Positions 1-12,339 of a DNA stretch of 64,000 nucleotides are shown piece after piece. Made by a program: the position numbers and the translations under genes. Source of the DNA: Tachypleus tridentatus (taxonomy: Eukaryota > Arthropoda > Merostomata > Xiphosura > Limulidae). The number at the start of each line of letters is the position of its first letter. Within the stretch, counting starts at the first letter, position 1. The notes under the pieces were generated by a model. The model worked only from the letters and a program-made list of their open reading frames with translations, did no database searches and was not told the origin of the DNA. Where the stretch lies: NCBI RefSeq assembly GCF_004210375.1, contig NC_134831.1, forward strand, positions 1,922,001 through 1,986,000, written 5' to 3'.

Positions 1-729
1 TTCACAATATTTTCCGAAAGAAGGGGGAACGACATCTTCCAAAGAACATCGTCCCTACAGTTAAACACGAAGGTGGCTCGATCACGCTATTGGGTTCCTT
101 CAGCTCTTCTGGTGTAGGCAACGGAATCATGAAAAGAAGAGTACGTTGATATATTAGGCACTTATACCAAGAAGGATGCTCGGAACTTGCGGCTTGGACG
201 TCGTTGGATCTTTCAGCACAACAATGACCCTAAGCACACATCGAAATGTGTGTAATCCTGGTTGCAGAGGAACCATATAAACGTTCTGAAGTGGCCATCG
301 CAGTCACCCGATCTCAAACTAATTGAAAACGTTTGGCATGAGTTGAAGATCAGGGTTCATCAGCGTCATCCGAAAAACTTCCAAGAGTTGGAGGCCTTCT
401 GTAAAGAAGAATGGAAGAAAATACCAGTCGAATACTGTCAAACGATCGTGGAGGTCTATGAGGAGAGATTGCGCCAAGTAATTCACCTGAAAGTCTGCAC
501 AACTGACCATTAAAGTAGACACACGAACATTTTCTGCCCCTCCTATGTTTGGTTATTTGTTTATAAACAGTTTATTTGTCGCTCAATATACCTAAAAATT
601 TATGTAGATGTGAGTTAGTATAATATTTATGATATACTGTACTTTCATTATCCTAATCATAATACTTTTTAAGTTATAAGGAAAAACTACTCACGATGCA
701 GGGGTACGAACACTTTTTGTCGTAACTGT
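1..729 (+). mobile_element. Tc1-like DNA transposon, 3' part, decayed
   Basis: The sequence encodes the second half of a Tc1-type DDE transposase. From about base 60 the frame reads VKHEGGS, then at about 212 HNNDPKHTS, and at 292-340 WPSQSPDLKLIEN, followed by the usual HELK tail, ending in a stop at 511-513. The glutamate in IEN is the third catalytic residue of the DD34E triad. The second aspartate, normally in QDNDPKHT, appears as asparagine, and a stop interrupts the frame just after NDPKHTSKCV, so the copy is dead. The final ~30 bases before 730 (GTACGAACAC...) look like the right inverted repeat, followed by TA. The left end lies outside the window. Confidence 0.85.
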
Positions 730-731
730 AT

Positions 732-3430
732 ATCACTTCATTAATCAGTTACTTATTTTTCTAAACCTATGTGTTGACATTTTTTAAAATTCTTCTTGTA
801 GGTTCATTATTTTTAAAAACTTTTCAGTTGAATGAATACATGACGTTAAGCTGATTATTTTGTAAATTTCACATAACAAATCCTTACTATCTTCTTCAAA
901 TTACTTTACTCAGCAAGACACAAAATTCTGTATCATTATCCTGCTAAAATTCAAAGCAATGGTTTATTAATGTCAATCTACTGAAGGCACATTCTTCATA
1001 ATTCTCCCAACTTTGACAATATTTCACTTTTGTCTTCTGTATAAATGATCGAAACAATGTACCTGTTATAAAAGTATTCTTTCTTACTGTAAAAGCTGTA
1101 ACTTGTATTATTATAATTTTTGATCATTGTTAAAATGATTGTTACGTTCGTGTGACATGCGAGTGTTGTATGGAATAAATTACATTTTAAGGCTCTCCTT
1201 GACTCTGTCGCAAGTTTAGAAGTTGTTGATTTTAAAACACACATCATAAGATAGGGAAACGTTTTTTTTTTTTTTTGTTGACGAAAAAACCCAGCAATAC
1301 CTTACTGCAGCATTTATTGAACTGTTGTGAATATTTATGAGAGTTTTGACTGGTCATGAAAGATGCATTTGGCACATTATTTAGAGTGGCGACAAATCTC
1401 TGTCGCCCAGATAAAAGCACTAAAGTTTCGAAATAAAGTGTTAGTTATGGGGAAACTTGTACATGCAAGCGTTCTAAATGAACTTCGTGTATAAAATGCA
1501 GTCTTTGTGGATGATCTGGTGCTTTTTAATAATCAAAATACAGAGTTACACTGTAAATGTGGGGGAAAGCAACCAATTGTAAGTGAAACACACATTGAAC
1601 AAGGAAAAAACAATGATTTTGATGAGAATGAATTGAATTTCAAGATTGTAATGATGCTAATTAATATAAGAATCCGAATGTGAAGTCCTTAGTCTCTTAA
1701 CTAAAGAGTAGACATTAAAGAACATTACAATATGAAAATACAAAGATTTAATGAACATGAAACTATTGGTTAAGTCTCTTAGTTTTGTTTACTACCAGGT
1801 TTTTTCTGTGTGGTTGGACATCCAATCGCTTGTAGCTTCGTTATTTAATTTTAAAACCATAAAACAACAACAACAAGTGCACAGATTTATTTTTTAACTA
1901 GATCAACCCCTAAACACAACCCTTTAGACATTTTCGCGTCGATACTTTTCAGGTTAGTACGATATAATGTTGGCCGGACGTGTGAGGAATGTGTTAAACC
2001 TAAATTTAACTATGTATAAAAACATTCATCATGTACTAAGTTTCGTTTTCGAAAGGCAGATAGTTTTGAGATATATAAAAATACTGTAGTTAAGAGAACA
2101 GTTATGATAAGAAGAATACCAAACTGTTATTAAAGATATAAAGTAGACATGCTGGTGGAACACATAAGTGCAAACGTTTTTGGCTTTCATGAGATCACCA
2201 AAATTCAAATCTTCGCACAATGACGTTTCTGTTAGATAATACAACCAAGTTGTTTAGACACTTATGAGTCATTGCTCTTCTTATGTAGGTCTTTATAAGT
2301 GTTAGCTTGGAAAATCATTAATTACTTGATGCAACAGTCACTGAGATAGTGAGAAGAAACCGAAGAGCAATCCTAATATTGGGAAGTATGTTGATTTGTC
2401 TTGAGGGAAAGAAAATGCATCATTTTTTATGGCATTTTTCTTGAGTAACTCAGAAAAATATATTTAAATTTTTTTCTTTTCAGTAATTTTGTAGTTACCA
2501 ACGTCACGATTTCTATAATTTATGATCAGTTCTTGTATTTCAGTTGCACATTTGTTTACCTCTAACTTCGCTAACTATTGAAATTCATACATAAAACTAA
2601 ATATATTATGGTGTGTTTCAGCTGTTCAATTCTGTTGCAAGTAGCTGCGTCCATTACCCTATTGAATCAGTTTATATGGTAAACCCGATGTACATCTGTG
2701 ACAGATTAATCATCAGTAAACATATTCCTTCTTCGTATTTCAGTGTCCTTGAAAACTGCATCTTTCTGTAGGTCATTTGCAAATTATCTTACAACAGTCA
2801 CTTTTAAAGCTGCTTTCTAAGTATCATTTTAACTTCATGCATGTGCTCTCTAAAATCTGGAGTTCACTCGGTATGCCCATGGTGTCAGTTGATAATGTTT
2901 CAAGCTAGCTTGCTGTCAAGAGAAGTGTACCTTTCTATCAACACAGAATTAACTCGTTCTTCGTGAACATTGATAAAATATTCAGTTCGAGACTAAATAG
3001 AAGGCTCAGTATAATTTTTAAGTCTGTAAAACTCTCTATACAAACCATTATTTGTAATAACCTTTGGTATAAATTGTGTTGTTGTTTGTAAATGCTTTTT
3101 CTCTCCAAGAAATTTCTACCGTGAGATATTTCTCCACTTTCAAAGACGGAATTAAGCTGCTGACCAATGTCTAAATTTTAACATTTCCCAAACCACGACC
3201 ACCTGGCATCATCAAGATGTTTCTGCTCAGTCCACAGAATGTACTCTGAGTCTCATGAACCTCCTCCACACCTATGCTGTTTGTAAATGTCTTTACTGTA
3301 TACTTCAAAACTTCGATCCATACAACAGCATTCAGCTTGAGATTACATTTTCCTTCCTCATTGGTCCATGTTTGTTTCAAAATAGATGATCTGTCATTGT
3401 TTCTTTTGGACTTCATATCTAGTTATAGAT
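732..3430. other. Unassigned AT-rich stretch
   Basis: I see no gene, RNA or recognisable transposon here. The open frames are short, lack family resemblance, and carry no convincing splice context. There is a T-run near 1262-1276. The last ~250 bases, from about 3170, may be the eroded upstream part of the LINE that starts clearly at 3440, but I cannot show this. Confidence 0.5.
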
Positions 3431-3439
3431 GGCAGAATT

Positions 3440-4240
3440 GGGTCTGTCTTTAGATGACGTTCTGTCTTCACTGGTCAGACCATCTCACCATGGCTTATTT
3501 CCATCTCCAAATGTGGCCTTTCTTTCAGTCATCTGAAGAAGTCCTAATTGGAAATACCGTCTTCTATTTGCGAAACATCTTTCAAACCATTAGTATAAAT
3601 GGTAATATTGTTTGGTGGCTGCACACAGATTCCCCTCTACAGTTTTTATGTTCACTGCAGAATTTTATGCCATTTCTCTTGCCCTGGATTCCATAGAAGT
3701 TATGCAGTACACGAACTGTACTATTTATTCTGATTAACTCAGCTGGAATCACTTCACGTCAGTTCTCATCGATATTGAAAACTGACTAGCCAATTTCTCT
3801 CTATCATCTACTTCTATTCAGTTTTTCTGGATACCAAGCCTTGTCGGTATTTGCTGGAACGAGCTTGCTGACACCTCAGCTAAGTCTGCTCTGGTGTCAT
3901 CACTGCTGTGCCTGTTCCATACATGGAACTAAGATCCTGTATTCCAGGAGTAGCTCCACTTCAGTTAACAGTCGATTTGAAGAGAGCATCGTGATAACAA
4001 GCTTTTCCAGACCAAATCCTCTTTGTTCTTTGGCCGTCGTGCTTCTGTAAGGATCAGAAAAGGAAAGTCGTCCTGGCTAGATTACACATTGGTCACATAT
4101 CTTTAACCCATCGTTTTCTTTTATCTGTGACTGATACACCAGTGTATGGTCTGTATGACACTCAAGTCACAATTGATCACAATTTACTGACGTGTCGTTG
4201 TTATGACCATGAGTGACGGCACTATTTAAGGTATGTTTTT
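3440..4240 (+). mobile_element. LINE ORF2 fragment with RNase H domain (I/Jockey-like)
   Basis: At about 3621-3734 one frame reads through an RNase H core with TAEFYAISLALDSIE and then TIYSD, which match the catalytic E and D segments of LINE RNase H. Further on (3828-3900) comes WIPSLVGI and NELADTSAKSAL, the classic 'WIPSHVGI.GNE.AD..AK' end of the domain. At 4055-4180 comes VVLARLHIGH, LTHRFLLS and a Cys-rich tail (VYGLYDTQ, IDHNLLTC). This order is typical of non-LTR retrotransposons with a C-terminal RNase H, such as the I clade. The frame shifts several times and contains stops, so it is an old 5'-truncated fossil. The exact clade is not decided. Confidence 0.75.
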
Positions 4241-4879
4241 ATCATGCTTTCTCCCCTGACGTTAGATAGCGTCATTGGCGATTGTGAATCTGTCAACCTC
4301 TGCTGTAACTTTAAATTTTTAACGGCTATTGGTCTTTCTAATTCTACTTAAGTTTATACATATTTTAATTATTTCACTTTTATATTCATTTTTACTGGTT
4401 GTTTGACACAGATAGCCTTGTTGATTTGCGCAAATAAACGCCAAAGAACTAGCTAATCAACCTGTACTTTTTATAATTCAAACATGTTAAAAAATAGTTG
4501 ATGTGATACGAAGATCCATTGTCATTTATCATCATTTTTAATGAATTTAAATCATTTAGTTTCATAAACCACGTGTTGTGGTCTTTATTTTATGTACTGA
4601 GTTTTGAATATCTCATGACCAGCAGTAATCAGCCACCATCTTCCCTAATACCTCACCAACATTTCCCTGACTTTTTGATGAAATCATTTCCCTTGTTCTT
4701 CACAGAAGACAGTAAGATTTTCAGTCAAGTAGTCAATATGCGAGTGTAAAAATGAACTTTCAAGCTCATAATGCAACCCAGCTGTTTGAATTTATAAAGC
4801 ATGTTAGTGACATAATTTAAGTTCTGTTGTTTCCTTTAAAAATGTCAATAATATTTTTATTGGCAAAACATGCTTCCTT

Positions 4880-6530
4880 TTCATCACAACAGGATGACAA
4901 CTGGAACAATCTGTGCAATTCTATAGGTTAGTCTCTCTCCGACCATGCATTATTTTGGAGCAAATCCAGTAGTAGCTTATCCAAAATCAAATGCAATAAC
5001 ACCACAGCGACTATTGACAGGAAACAAACCCAATTATTTACCGATTGCATGAAGAACACTTTTGTCACACCAAATATCCCATACTTCGACTCAACACACT
5101 TCACCCATGTTAATCAATTGATAAACATCAACCAGGACATCCCACTGCACGGTTCCACGTTGAAAACAATTAAACCGCTTACTCTTCAAGACATACACAC
5201 GCCAAATGTTTTCAACAGAAATTAAATTCCTGGTGAAGAAAGTACAACGTACGACACCTGGTGAAGATGGCATTTGTAGTATTGCACAAAGAAATCTCTC
5301 TTACCCTAACCTAAATAATTTAGTATTGATATATAATCTCTTTTTTTCATCTGGATACTACCCAAAAGTTTGAGAATCAGCTACTATTAAGATAATATCC
5401 AAGACAGAAAACAACCTCAGCAACCCTAGTAATTATAAATTGATTAGTCTACTCAACACCCTAGGCAAACTTATGGAAAAAGTGATAACAGGATTAATTT
5501 TCACCTAGAATCCAATAAATTCTAAGTAACAACCAAAACGCTGGTAGAAGAAACGGGCAAACAATAGACCATTTTGTTAGACTATAAGAATCTGTTTATT
5601 GTGGATTCAATCTCAAATAATCCACAGTAACCACTATTCTCAACATTCAGAAAGCCTTTGATTCAGTTTGATACAGTGGCCTCAGATTTAAAACGCACAC
5701 CATTGGTTTACCACCTCAGTGGGTCCAATGGATATCAAGTGTTATCACCATCCATTCAGCTGAGGTCAAAGTTCACGAATCAGTATTCAGTCCTTTCAAC
5801 TTAACTGCCAAAGTACCCCAAGATCAGTACTTAGCTCAGTCCTTTACAACATCTAGTCAAAGATATGACCTTTCTCCATTAACTACACGTTAATACCACA
5901 ATATGCTGACGATACAGCCACATGGAACACTTCCAATAACCCACACGCTGTCACAGTCAGAATCCAAACGACATTTAACAGTGCATCACTTTGGTGTAAC
6001 AAATGAAGCATTGCTCTGAATCCTACTGAAACACAATCCAAAGTTTTCCGTCAAGAAAGTAAACAAAGTCATTTAAAGACATTAAACTATGTTTAAACAA
6101 CACTAACATTAACTTTACCAATGTCATTAAATGGTTAGTTCTAACATTTGTGCAGAACTTATCACGGAAGAAGCACTTTAATAACAAAACAAGAACTAGA
6201 ATCAACTTCCTGAAAGGCAGTTCCTAAAGTGGACCAAACAAATGCTGCACAGCTAAAATCATTCTAACTATCTATAAAGCATATATCAGGGCCCTTGTTG
6301 TGTATGGCAATTCTGCTACTTGTAACAGGACTGATCATCTTCATTAAAGACCACAGAATCTCCAAAGCCAAGTTATCAAAATCACATTCAAACAACCAAA
6401 ATACAATTCACGGATCTATCTTAACTTACTAACCGAAATGTACAGAGCTGCTTCGTTTACTTTCCTCTAGATATTAAAAACATATTCAGAGTCAAATAAC
6501 ATGTTTAGTTAAAACACATTCTCCTGGGCT
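4880..6530 (+). mobile_element. Jockey-like LINE reverse transcriptase, decayed
   Basis: The region reads as a degraded LINE ORF2. In order there are the endonuclease-RT linker (about 4890-5160), an RT entry motif resembling KTPGEDGI (5220-5275), NYRLISLLNTLGKLMEKV (5430-5490), AFDSVW-like and GLRF (5640-5690), VPQ..SVLS (5812-5845), the catalytic PQYADDTATWN (5900-5933), and a thumb segment with LNPTKT-like text (6015-6035). The motif order and spacing fit Jockey-clade RTs. Many frame changes and stops mark it as inactive. It lies ~650 bases after the RNase H fragment on the same strand, but the two probably belong to different elements. Confidence 0.8.
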
Positions 6531-6639
6531 AAATATATCTTTTTTTTTAATGTGATAAGTAACCTTACCTAAGGTAGTATAACCACACAACCTTTATTAT
6601 ATACTAGTAATCATTCTCCTGTTTTCATCTCTGGGCATT

Positions 6640-7344
6640 TCACAGGTAGAATATTCGGCACCTGCCCAGTAAAAGTGGTTTTCTTTGGGCACTTTGCCAA
6701 ATGCTAGTTATTTTTCTGCTGATGTCAGAAATATCTGGTATGCAGCAAAATATGGTTTTGTGATTTTTTAATTCGTGGGATATGTTTACTTTTGTTAGTT
6801 GACTTTGCTTTTTGTGTAGGCGTGTGCGTGTGATGTTTTCTACGATTTGTGGAGGAAACTTGTTCATGTTTATGAAGTATTGTTTTATTTTGTTTAATTC
6901 ATCGTTAATTTTATCTGGTGAGCATATCGTGTCGTCTACATATCTGTACCAGTATAGTGGTGGATGTAATGCTGTGTTAATTGCTTGTGTTTCAACTTGT
7001 GCCATAAAAATGTTTGCTAGAACTGGTGATACTGGGTTGGACTTGCTAAGGCCATTTGTTTGTTTATAGTTGTGGTTGTTGAACATAAAGTTTGTCTTCA
7101 TCGTAATGAATTCTATGAGGGTTGGTAATTGGTTGCTGGGAATGTCTATTGATGGGTTAGGGTCTCGGATATAGAGTTCTAAGGTTATCTTGCAGGCTTC
7201 AGGGGTTGAGACTTCTGTAAAGCAAGATATAACATCAAAACTAGCCATTAAGGCTTTATGATTAAGTTGATTAAGATTAGACTTGAAATTAAAAGAGTCT
7301 TGGATGAATGAAATGGTGATGTTACACATGTGGAGAATGACCAT
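6640..7344 (-). mobile_element. Penelope-like element reverse transcriptase fragment
   Basis: A 234-codon open frame encodes the central RT of a Penelope-like retroelement. Visible motifs are ASFDVISCFTEVSTPEAC (RT motif A, carrying the first aspartate), a KQTNGLSKSNPVSPVLANIF segment (motif B; family form QTDGV.MGSPLSPVLAN), and YRYVDDTI (motif C, catalytic DD). The downstream PDISDISRKI resembles the thumb motif of the family. No GIY-YIG domain follows on this strand, so both ends are missing. The frame as supplied opens at a non-ATG codon inside the domain. Two Penelope-like C-terminal tails occur near 45-46 kb and may be the same family. Confidence 0.85.
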
Positions 7345-7519
7345 GCTACATATATAGGAAAGAATGGGTGGTTGGTGGAGTGTCTAAAGAAACAGGTACA
7401 CACTTACAGGGCAGTATTGAATGAGAATAGCAGGTCAAAACAGATAAGTGGTGCACCTGAATTAGTTCATGGTGTTATAACTTCAGACACCACAAGCAAT
7501 GTAAAAAAATATATTTTTT

Positions 7520-9145
7520 GAAAAATAATATTTATTTTGTACTACTAACATATGTGTGGTAATTGGACTCACCTGTACCAATATTTGCTGATAGTATCAC
7601 TATCAGTTCTTACAATATTGTAAACATCACTACATTTCCAAGTACAACTTAACATTTTTGTTATGAACGTGATTGAAGTTTAATGAATTAAGATCATGGA
7701 AACATACAATTAGTTACTAATATTTGATGTGGTCACTAAAATAGTTTTTGTACATCATGGATTCTGGAGTATTAACTACTGTGGAATTCAGGATTCTTAA
7801 CCTCTGGAAATAAAATTACTCTTTTTTTTTTCTTCTATTTTACATGAATCGAGGAAACAATTTACCTAAACGTCTTTGATATCCAGGAACAGATTCCCTT
7901 ACCCCTACTCAGATATGAATACAGTTAGTGAAGTTTGCTATACCAAATATTTATTGTGAATTACATCTTTCATTATTATCTGTATTTTCTCATACAATAG
8001 TTTTCATGATATGAATTTAGTGCATCTCAGCTCACCATTGTTTTATTATATCACTTGTTTAAAGAATTTCCATTCTAATGTAGATACTTCTGGAAAAACA
8101 ACCAATCTGTAATTAACAAATATTTAAGCTGTCATTATGATATAATATTGAATGACGGTAACACAATTAAAGCAAAATAGGTTTAATCAAAATCATTCTC
8201 TAGACACATTTATACCTGTTTATTGTTATTTATCAGGCTTTAAATACAATCTTGCCTATTAGTTGTGAGTATCATATGACAACATATTACCTAGTATAAT
8301 CATTTTAGTGATATCGATTTATTTATATTTACTAATAACCGTTGTTATGTATAATTTATTAGTAAAACTACTTGTAACGATTTTGAAGGCCATACTTGGT
8401 GGCGAAGTATACAACTAAGGTTGCTCCCTCAAAACATCCATGTAAGTCTAGTATGACTCACTTCAAAGTAAAACTGTTTAGTTTTACGTACCAACAAAGA
8501 TCATAAAATTACCCTAAAAAGAGAGATGCAAAGAAAGTACAGAGTTTGTCAGAAATACAAGAACATTAAGCAACGAATATATAACATCATAATATCAAAC
8601 CCACACAAGTCAGCACACAATTTATGAAATAAACACAAAGACAGAAGTGAAAACTCCACACAGCCCACACAAATATCAAAACTGACAACTTTAACTACTT
8701 AAAACTCAGACATATATCTGTGCAAAAACTGCGTTCCCATCAAACAGAAAAAGCAGATAAAACAGAATAAGCAAGCAGGGAAAAACCAGAAAACAACGAC
8801 AAAAAAACACCTAAATAAAAACATAAATCTAGCAAATAAGTAATAGTTGGCCTCTTTGATTAACTGTACATTAGAAGCATCCAGAAACATCTTAAGAGAA
8901 TTCACCCACAAACATCAGAATACCCAGAAAGAGGTAACATTACTTTACTCTTTGAAATAACAATAAAACATTTTACACCGATAATCACATACTTAATTAG
9001 AAGAATTATGATTTTTTCCTGTTCAAAACCAAATAATCACCTCATATCGTAGCTTATTGCACTAACTGAATTATCGTATCGAATGTGTAAATATTTATAT
9101 AGTATCTCATGCAAAATGCGTATATAATATACCGCTAATAATATA
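7520..9145. other. Unassigned AT-rich stretch
   Basis: No coding or repeat signature is recognised. The sequence is AT-rich with short frames only, and it ends at the TA target site of the Tc1 element starting at 9146. Confidence 0.5.
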
Positions 9146-10294
9146 CTCTTCAGAAAAAGAAACGCAAAAGGCAAAATCTGAGACACATTGTTAACAAGTT
9201 TATTCCGGGTAGTTCTGTATGACATGTGTGAAACTTTGCACATTCACTGCTGAACATCCAAAGTCTGCAAAGGCGAAGTCCACGCTCACTAGTTGACGTT
9301 TAACGTCACTCAACGTCAATAACGAGTATGCCCCCCGTGAGCATCAATAACTGTTTGGCATTTCCTGCCCATGGAAGCGATGACATGACGAATCACATCC
9401 TGTTGAATGGCTGTCCACTCAGCCTGCAAAGCTGCTGCAAGCTGAGATAGAATCTGCGGTTGAGGTTGTCGCCGTCGCAAATGTCGGTCCAACTCGTCCC
9501 AAAGATGTTCGATGGGGTTTAAATCTGGTGATCTGGCCAGGGAAGAACGTTGATGTGGTGTCTCAAGAAGACAGTGGTGAGTCGGACTGTGTGAGGACGG
9601 GCGTTGTCATGTTGAAAAAACGTCGTTGCCGTTCACCATGATGGGTTGGACATGGGGCCTAAGAATCTCGTCGACGGTTGCGTACGGTTTGATCGGAAAT
9701 CCTACGCAGCCCTGGTATGGTTGAGGTAGTAGACGTCGCAGTGGTGGTCCTACCCCGAAGGTGATGTAACCGGATGTAGCGATCTTGTGCGGGCGTGGTC
9801 ACACGAGGTCTGCCAGATCGTGGACGGTCACAAGGTGATCCATGTTGTTGGTGACGATTCCATAGCCTTGTGATGGTGCTTGGGTGGACATTTACAGCTC
9901 TGGCAACATCTAATTGAGATTCGCCTGCTTCCAAACGACCAATGGCGTTGTTGCGTTGTGTTTCAGTCAGTCTTGGCGTAACTGTATTGCGTGTCGGTGG
10001 CTTAACACTGAGCTATGGAAACCGAGAACCTGTCATTTTTATAGGGATTTTGCACATGTTGCACTTGCAGAACATGCAGATCTCTCAAACAAATTTATTG
10101 GACACGAATGCGTTTTGGCAAAAAATCCGATGTTTTCCTCCGTTTTCAATGTGCACAACTTTTATTGTAATTTTGGTCTGACAATCAGTGCCTTAACACG
10201 TGTAACATCACATACTCTGAGCTTGTAACGTTATTACATATATTTCTCTTCAAAATAACAAAAATATCCCTTTTGCGTTTCTTCTTTTGAAGAG
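9146..10294 (-). mobile_element. Tc1/mariner element, internally deleted, both TIRs present
   Basis: The ends are matching inverted repeats: CTCTTCAGAAAAAGAAACGC at 9146 and, on the other strand, CTTCAAAAGAAGAAACGC ending at 10294. Both are flanked by TA, the Tc1/mariner target. On the minus strand the frame gives the paired helix-turn-helix N-terminus (TETQRNNAIGRLEAGES, STITRLWNRH, DRPRSGRPRVTTP) and then jumps from RRISDQTVRNR directly to RPHVQPIMVNGND near 9659. It goes on to SPDLNPIEHLWDELD and a C-terminus ending in DAHGG. The segment carrying the first catalytic aspartate is therefore deleted, and a further break follows. The copy could move only with transposase supplied by another copy. 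Confidence 0.9.
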
Positions 10295-10499
10295 TATATT
10301 ATAATAAATGATAATTTACTAGTGATCTATTTGAAGTGTCATGAACGACCGAATGAAGCAAAAGCACTAAATATTAATGTATCACATTCATGACCATGGT
10401 TCATATAATAGAAATAGAAACAACTTCAAAATATTTTATTTCTAACTATGTTTTCGTGAATGTTTCACTATCGTTTTTCAGTTTAAAATACATGAAGGA

Positions 10500-11010
10500 A
10501 GAAGAGGTCTAAATTGTACTTGACCCTTCCATATTGCACCTTAATTGTCAGCACCAGGGTCATATCACTGCAGTCTGTAAATCTCTCCCACGTTGTGTGG
10601 GTTGTGGTAAAAACCATCATAACACGTAATATCCAAGGAAGCACGAAGATCTGTACTGTTGTAAATTTTTAAGTAAATACATGCGGTAAACTACAAAGGA
10701 TGCAGTAGATATAAAGAAATTAAAATCACAAAATACAACATACATCACAACGTTACCCAAACAACAGCAGAAATTAGAAACAGAAACATAACACAAACAT
10801 CAATAAAAACACCACTGCTGTCCGCAGCAGGTAACAACAAACAATGTTATATAATAACCAAAGTTATCCTCCAGTAAAGACAAACATGGAAATAAAACCA
10901 AAGAAAAACACAAAACAACCACAAAATATACCACAACCTGAGATATCAAAACACCAAGCAATGCTAATATTAACCCTGAAAATAACCAAGTAATTGAAGC
11001 AGTAAAAATA
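10500..11010 (+). mobile_element. LINE ORF1 fragment (zinc-knuckle, Jockey type)
   Basis: At about 10540-10660 the frame reads CQHQGHITAVC and then PRCVGCGKNHHN, which is the tandem CCHC-type zinc-knuckle pattern of the nucleic-acid-binding ORF1 protein of Jockey-like LINEs (family form CQ.FGH....C...PRC..C...H). In a shifted frame NYKGC..YKEIK follows (10690-10725), which is the characteristic segment just downstream of the knuckles. The rest is polar, Asn/Thr/Lys-rich text with stops. It is a fossil. It may belong with one of the ORF2 relics nearby, but strands and distances do not prove it. Confidence 0.75.
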
Positions 11011-11013
11011 AGA

Positions 11014-11156
11014 CCTATTCGTTGGTAAAATAGTAGTTCAAGTGTTGGCGGTGGAGATGAGAGAATTGCCTTCTCTCTAGTCTTACACTGCTAAATTAGG
11101 GACGGCTAACGGAGATAGCCCTCGTGTAGCTTTGCGCGAAATTCAAAAGCAAATAA
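11014..11156 (+). repeat. SINE-A, 5'-truncated
   Basis: This is the 3' half of SINE-A, starting at the CTATTCGTTGGTAAAA segment and running through CTAGTCTTACACTGCTAAAT and the terminal GTAGCTTTGCGCGAAATTC. The tRNA-like head is missing. It lies directly after the LINE ORF1 relic. Confidence 0.9.
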
Positions 11157-11402
11157 TTAGAATAATTTTAGGAGAATGCGAAGTTTAACATGCTAATTTA
11201 GTTAATGCATGTTATGCCTTCCCATAATTAAAAGAGGAAACACTATAAAGCTGGCAAAATATTAGACAGAATGATATATAATTATAAAACAAACCAGCCC
11301 AATTAGGTTAAAGTCAGTAAAAGGCTATAAACTCTATGAGTATGAATGTTTAACTGATAAAGTAAAACTGACAAACAGGATTAGGATATATAAAAGAAAA
11401 TT

Positions 11403-11445
11403 CTACACCCCCCAATAGCACAGCGAGATGTCTGCTGATCATCAA
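11403..11445 (+). repeat. SINE-B head relic
   Basis: AATAGCACAGCGAGATGTCT resembles the A-box end of SINE-B (see the copy at 19684). Only ~40 bases can be matched, so this is a weak call. Confidence 0.4.
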
Positions 11446-11520
11446 AGCTGTTTGATTGTGTTGGATTAAGTCATATATCTTGTGATATACGATTATGATA
11501 ATGAAGTAACTGTTTGATGA

Positions 11521-12078
11521 TAGTATTATTACTTTGAGAAACATTCATTATGTACGGATTATGATGATAGTATTATTACTTTGAGAAACATTCATTATGT
11601 ACGGATTATGATGATAGTATTATTACTTTGAGAAACATTCATTGTGTACGGATAATGATGATAGTATTATTGCTTTGAGAAACATTCATTATGTACGGAT
11701 TATGATGATAGTATTATTGCTTTGAGAAACATTCATTATGTGCGAATTATGATGATAGTATTATTGCTTTGAGAAACATTCATTATGTACGGATTATGAT
11801 GATAGTATTATTGCTTTGAGAAACATTCATTATGTACGGATTATGATGATAGTATTATTGCTTTGAGAAACATTCATTATGTGCGAATTATGATGATAGT
11901 ATTATTACTTTGAGAAACATTCATTATGTACGGATTATGATGATAGTATTATTGCTTTGAGAAACATTCATTATGTACGGATTATGATGATAGTATTATT
12001 GCTTTGAGAAACATTCATTATGTACGGATTATGATGATAGTATTATTACTTTGAGAAACATTCATAATGTACGGATTA
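11521..12078. repeat. 47-bp minisatellite, 12 copies
   Basis: The core TTTGAGAAACATTCATTATG recurs at an exact 47-base period twelve times; the cores start near 11532, 11579, 11626 and so on to 12049. Units differ at a few fixed sites: TTATTAC or TTATTGC before the core, and GTACGGATT or GTGCGAATT after it. The last unit decays at its right edge. There is no coding potential. Confidence 0.97.
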
Positions 12079-12339
12079 CAATATGTAAAAGAATTTTTAC
12101 TTTTTATTGTTCATGGGCAGAAAGTGTTATTTCCCAATTGCTTAGCCTAAACTAAATGGAAAAGTCCTATTTTTCTCTTCAAACTTTGTTTTTGTGACAT
12201 GGGTAATGAAATTTTTAAGTTTACCCATTTTCAAGAACATTCCAGGTGGATTCAGTGCTAAGTAGCTGATAGAGAATTTTCTCGAACTTACAAGAATTTT
12301 AAATAATTTTCTAAAATGTAGAACTTCACTCATCAAGAT

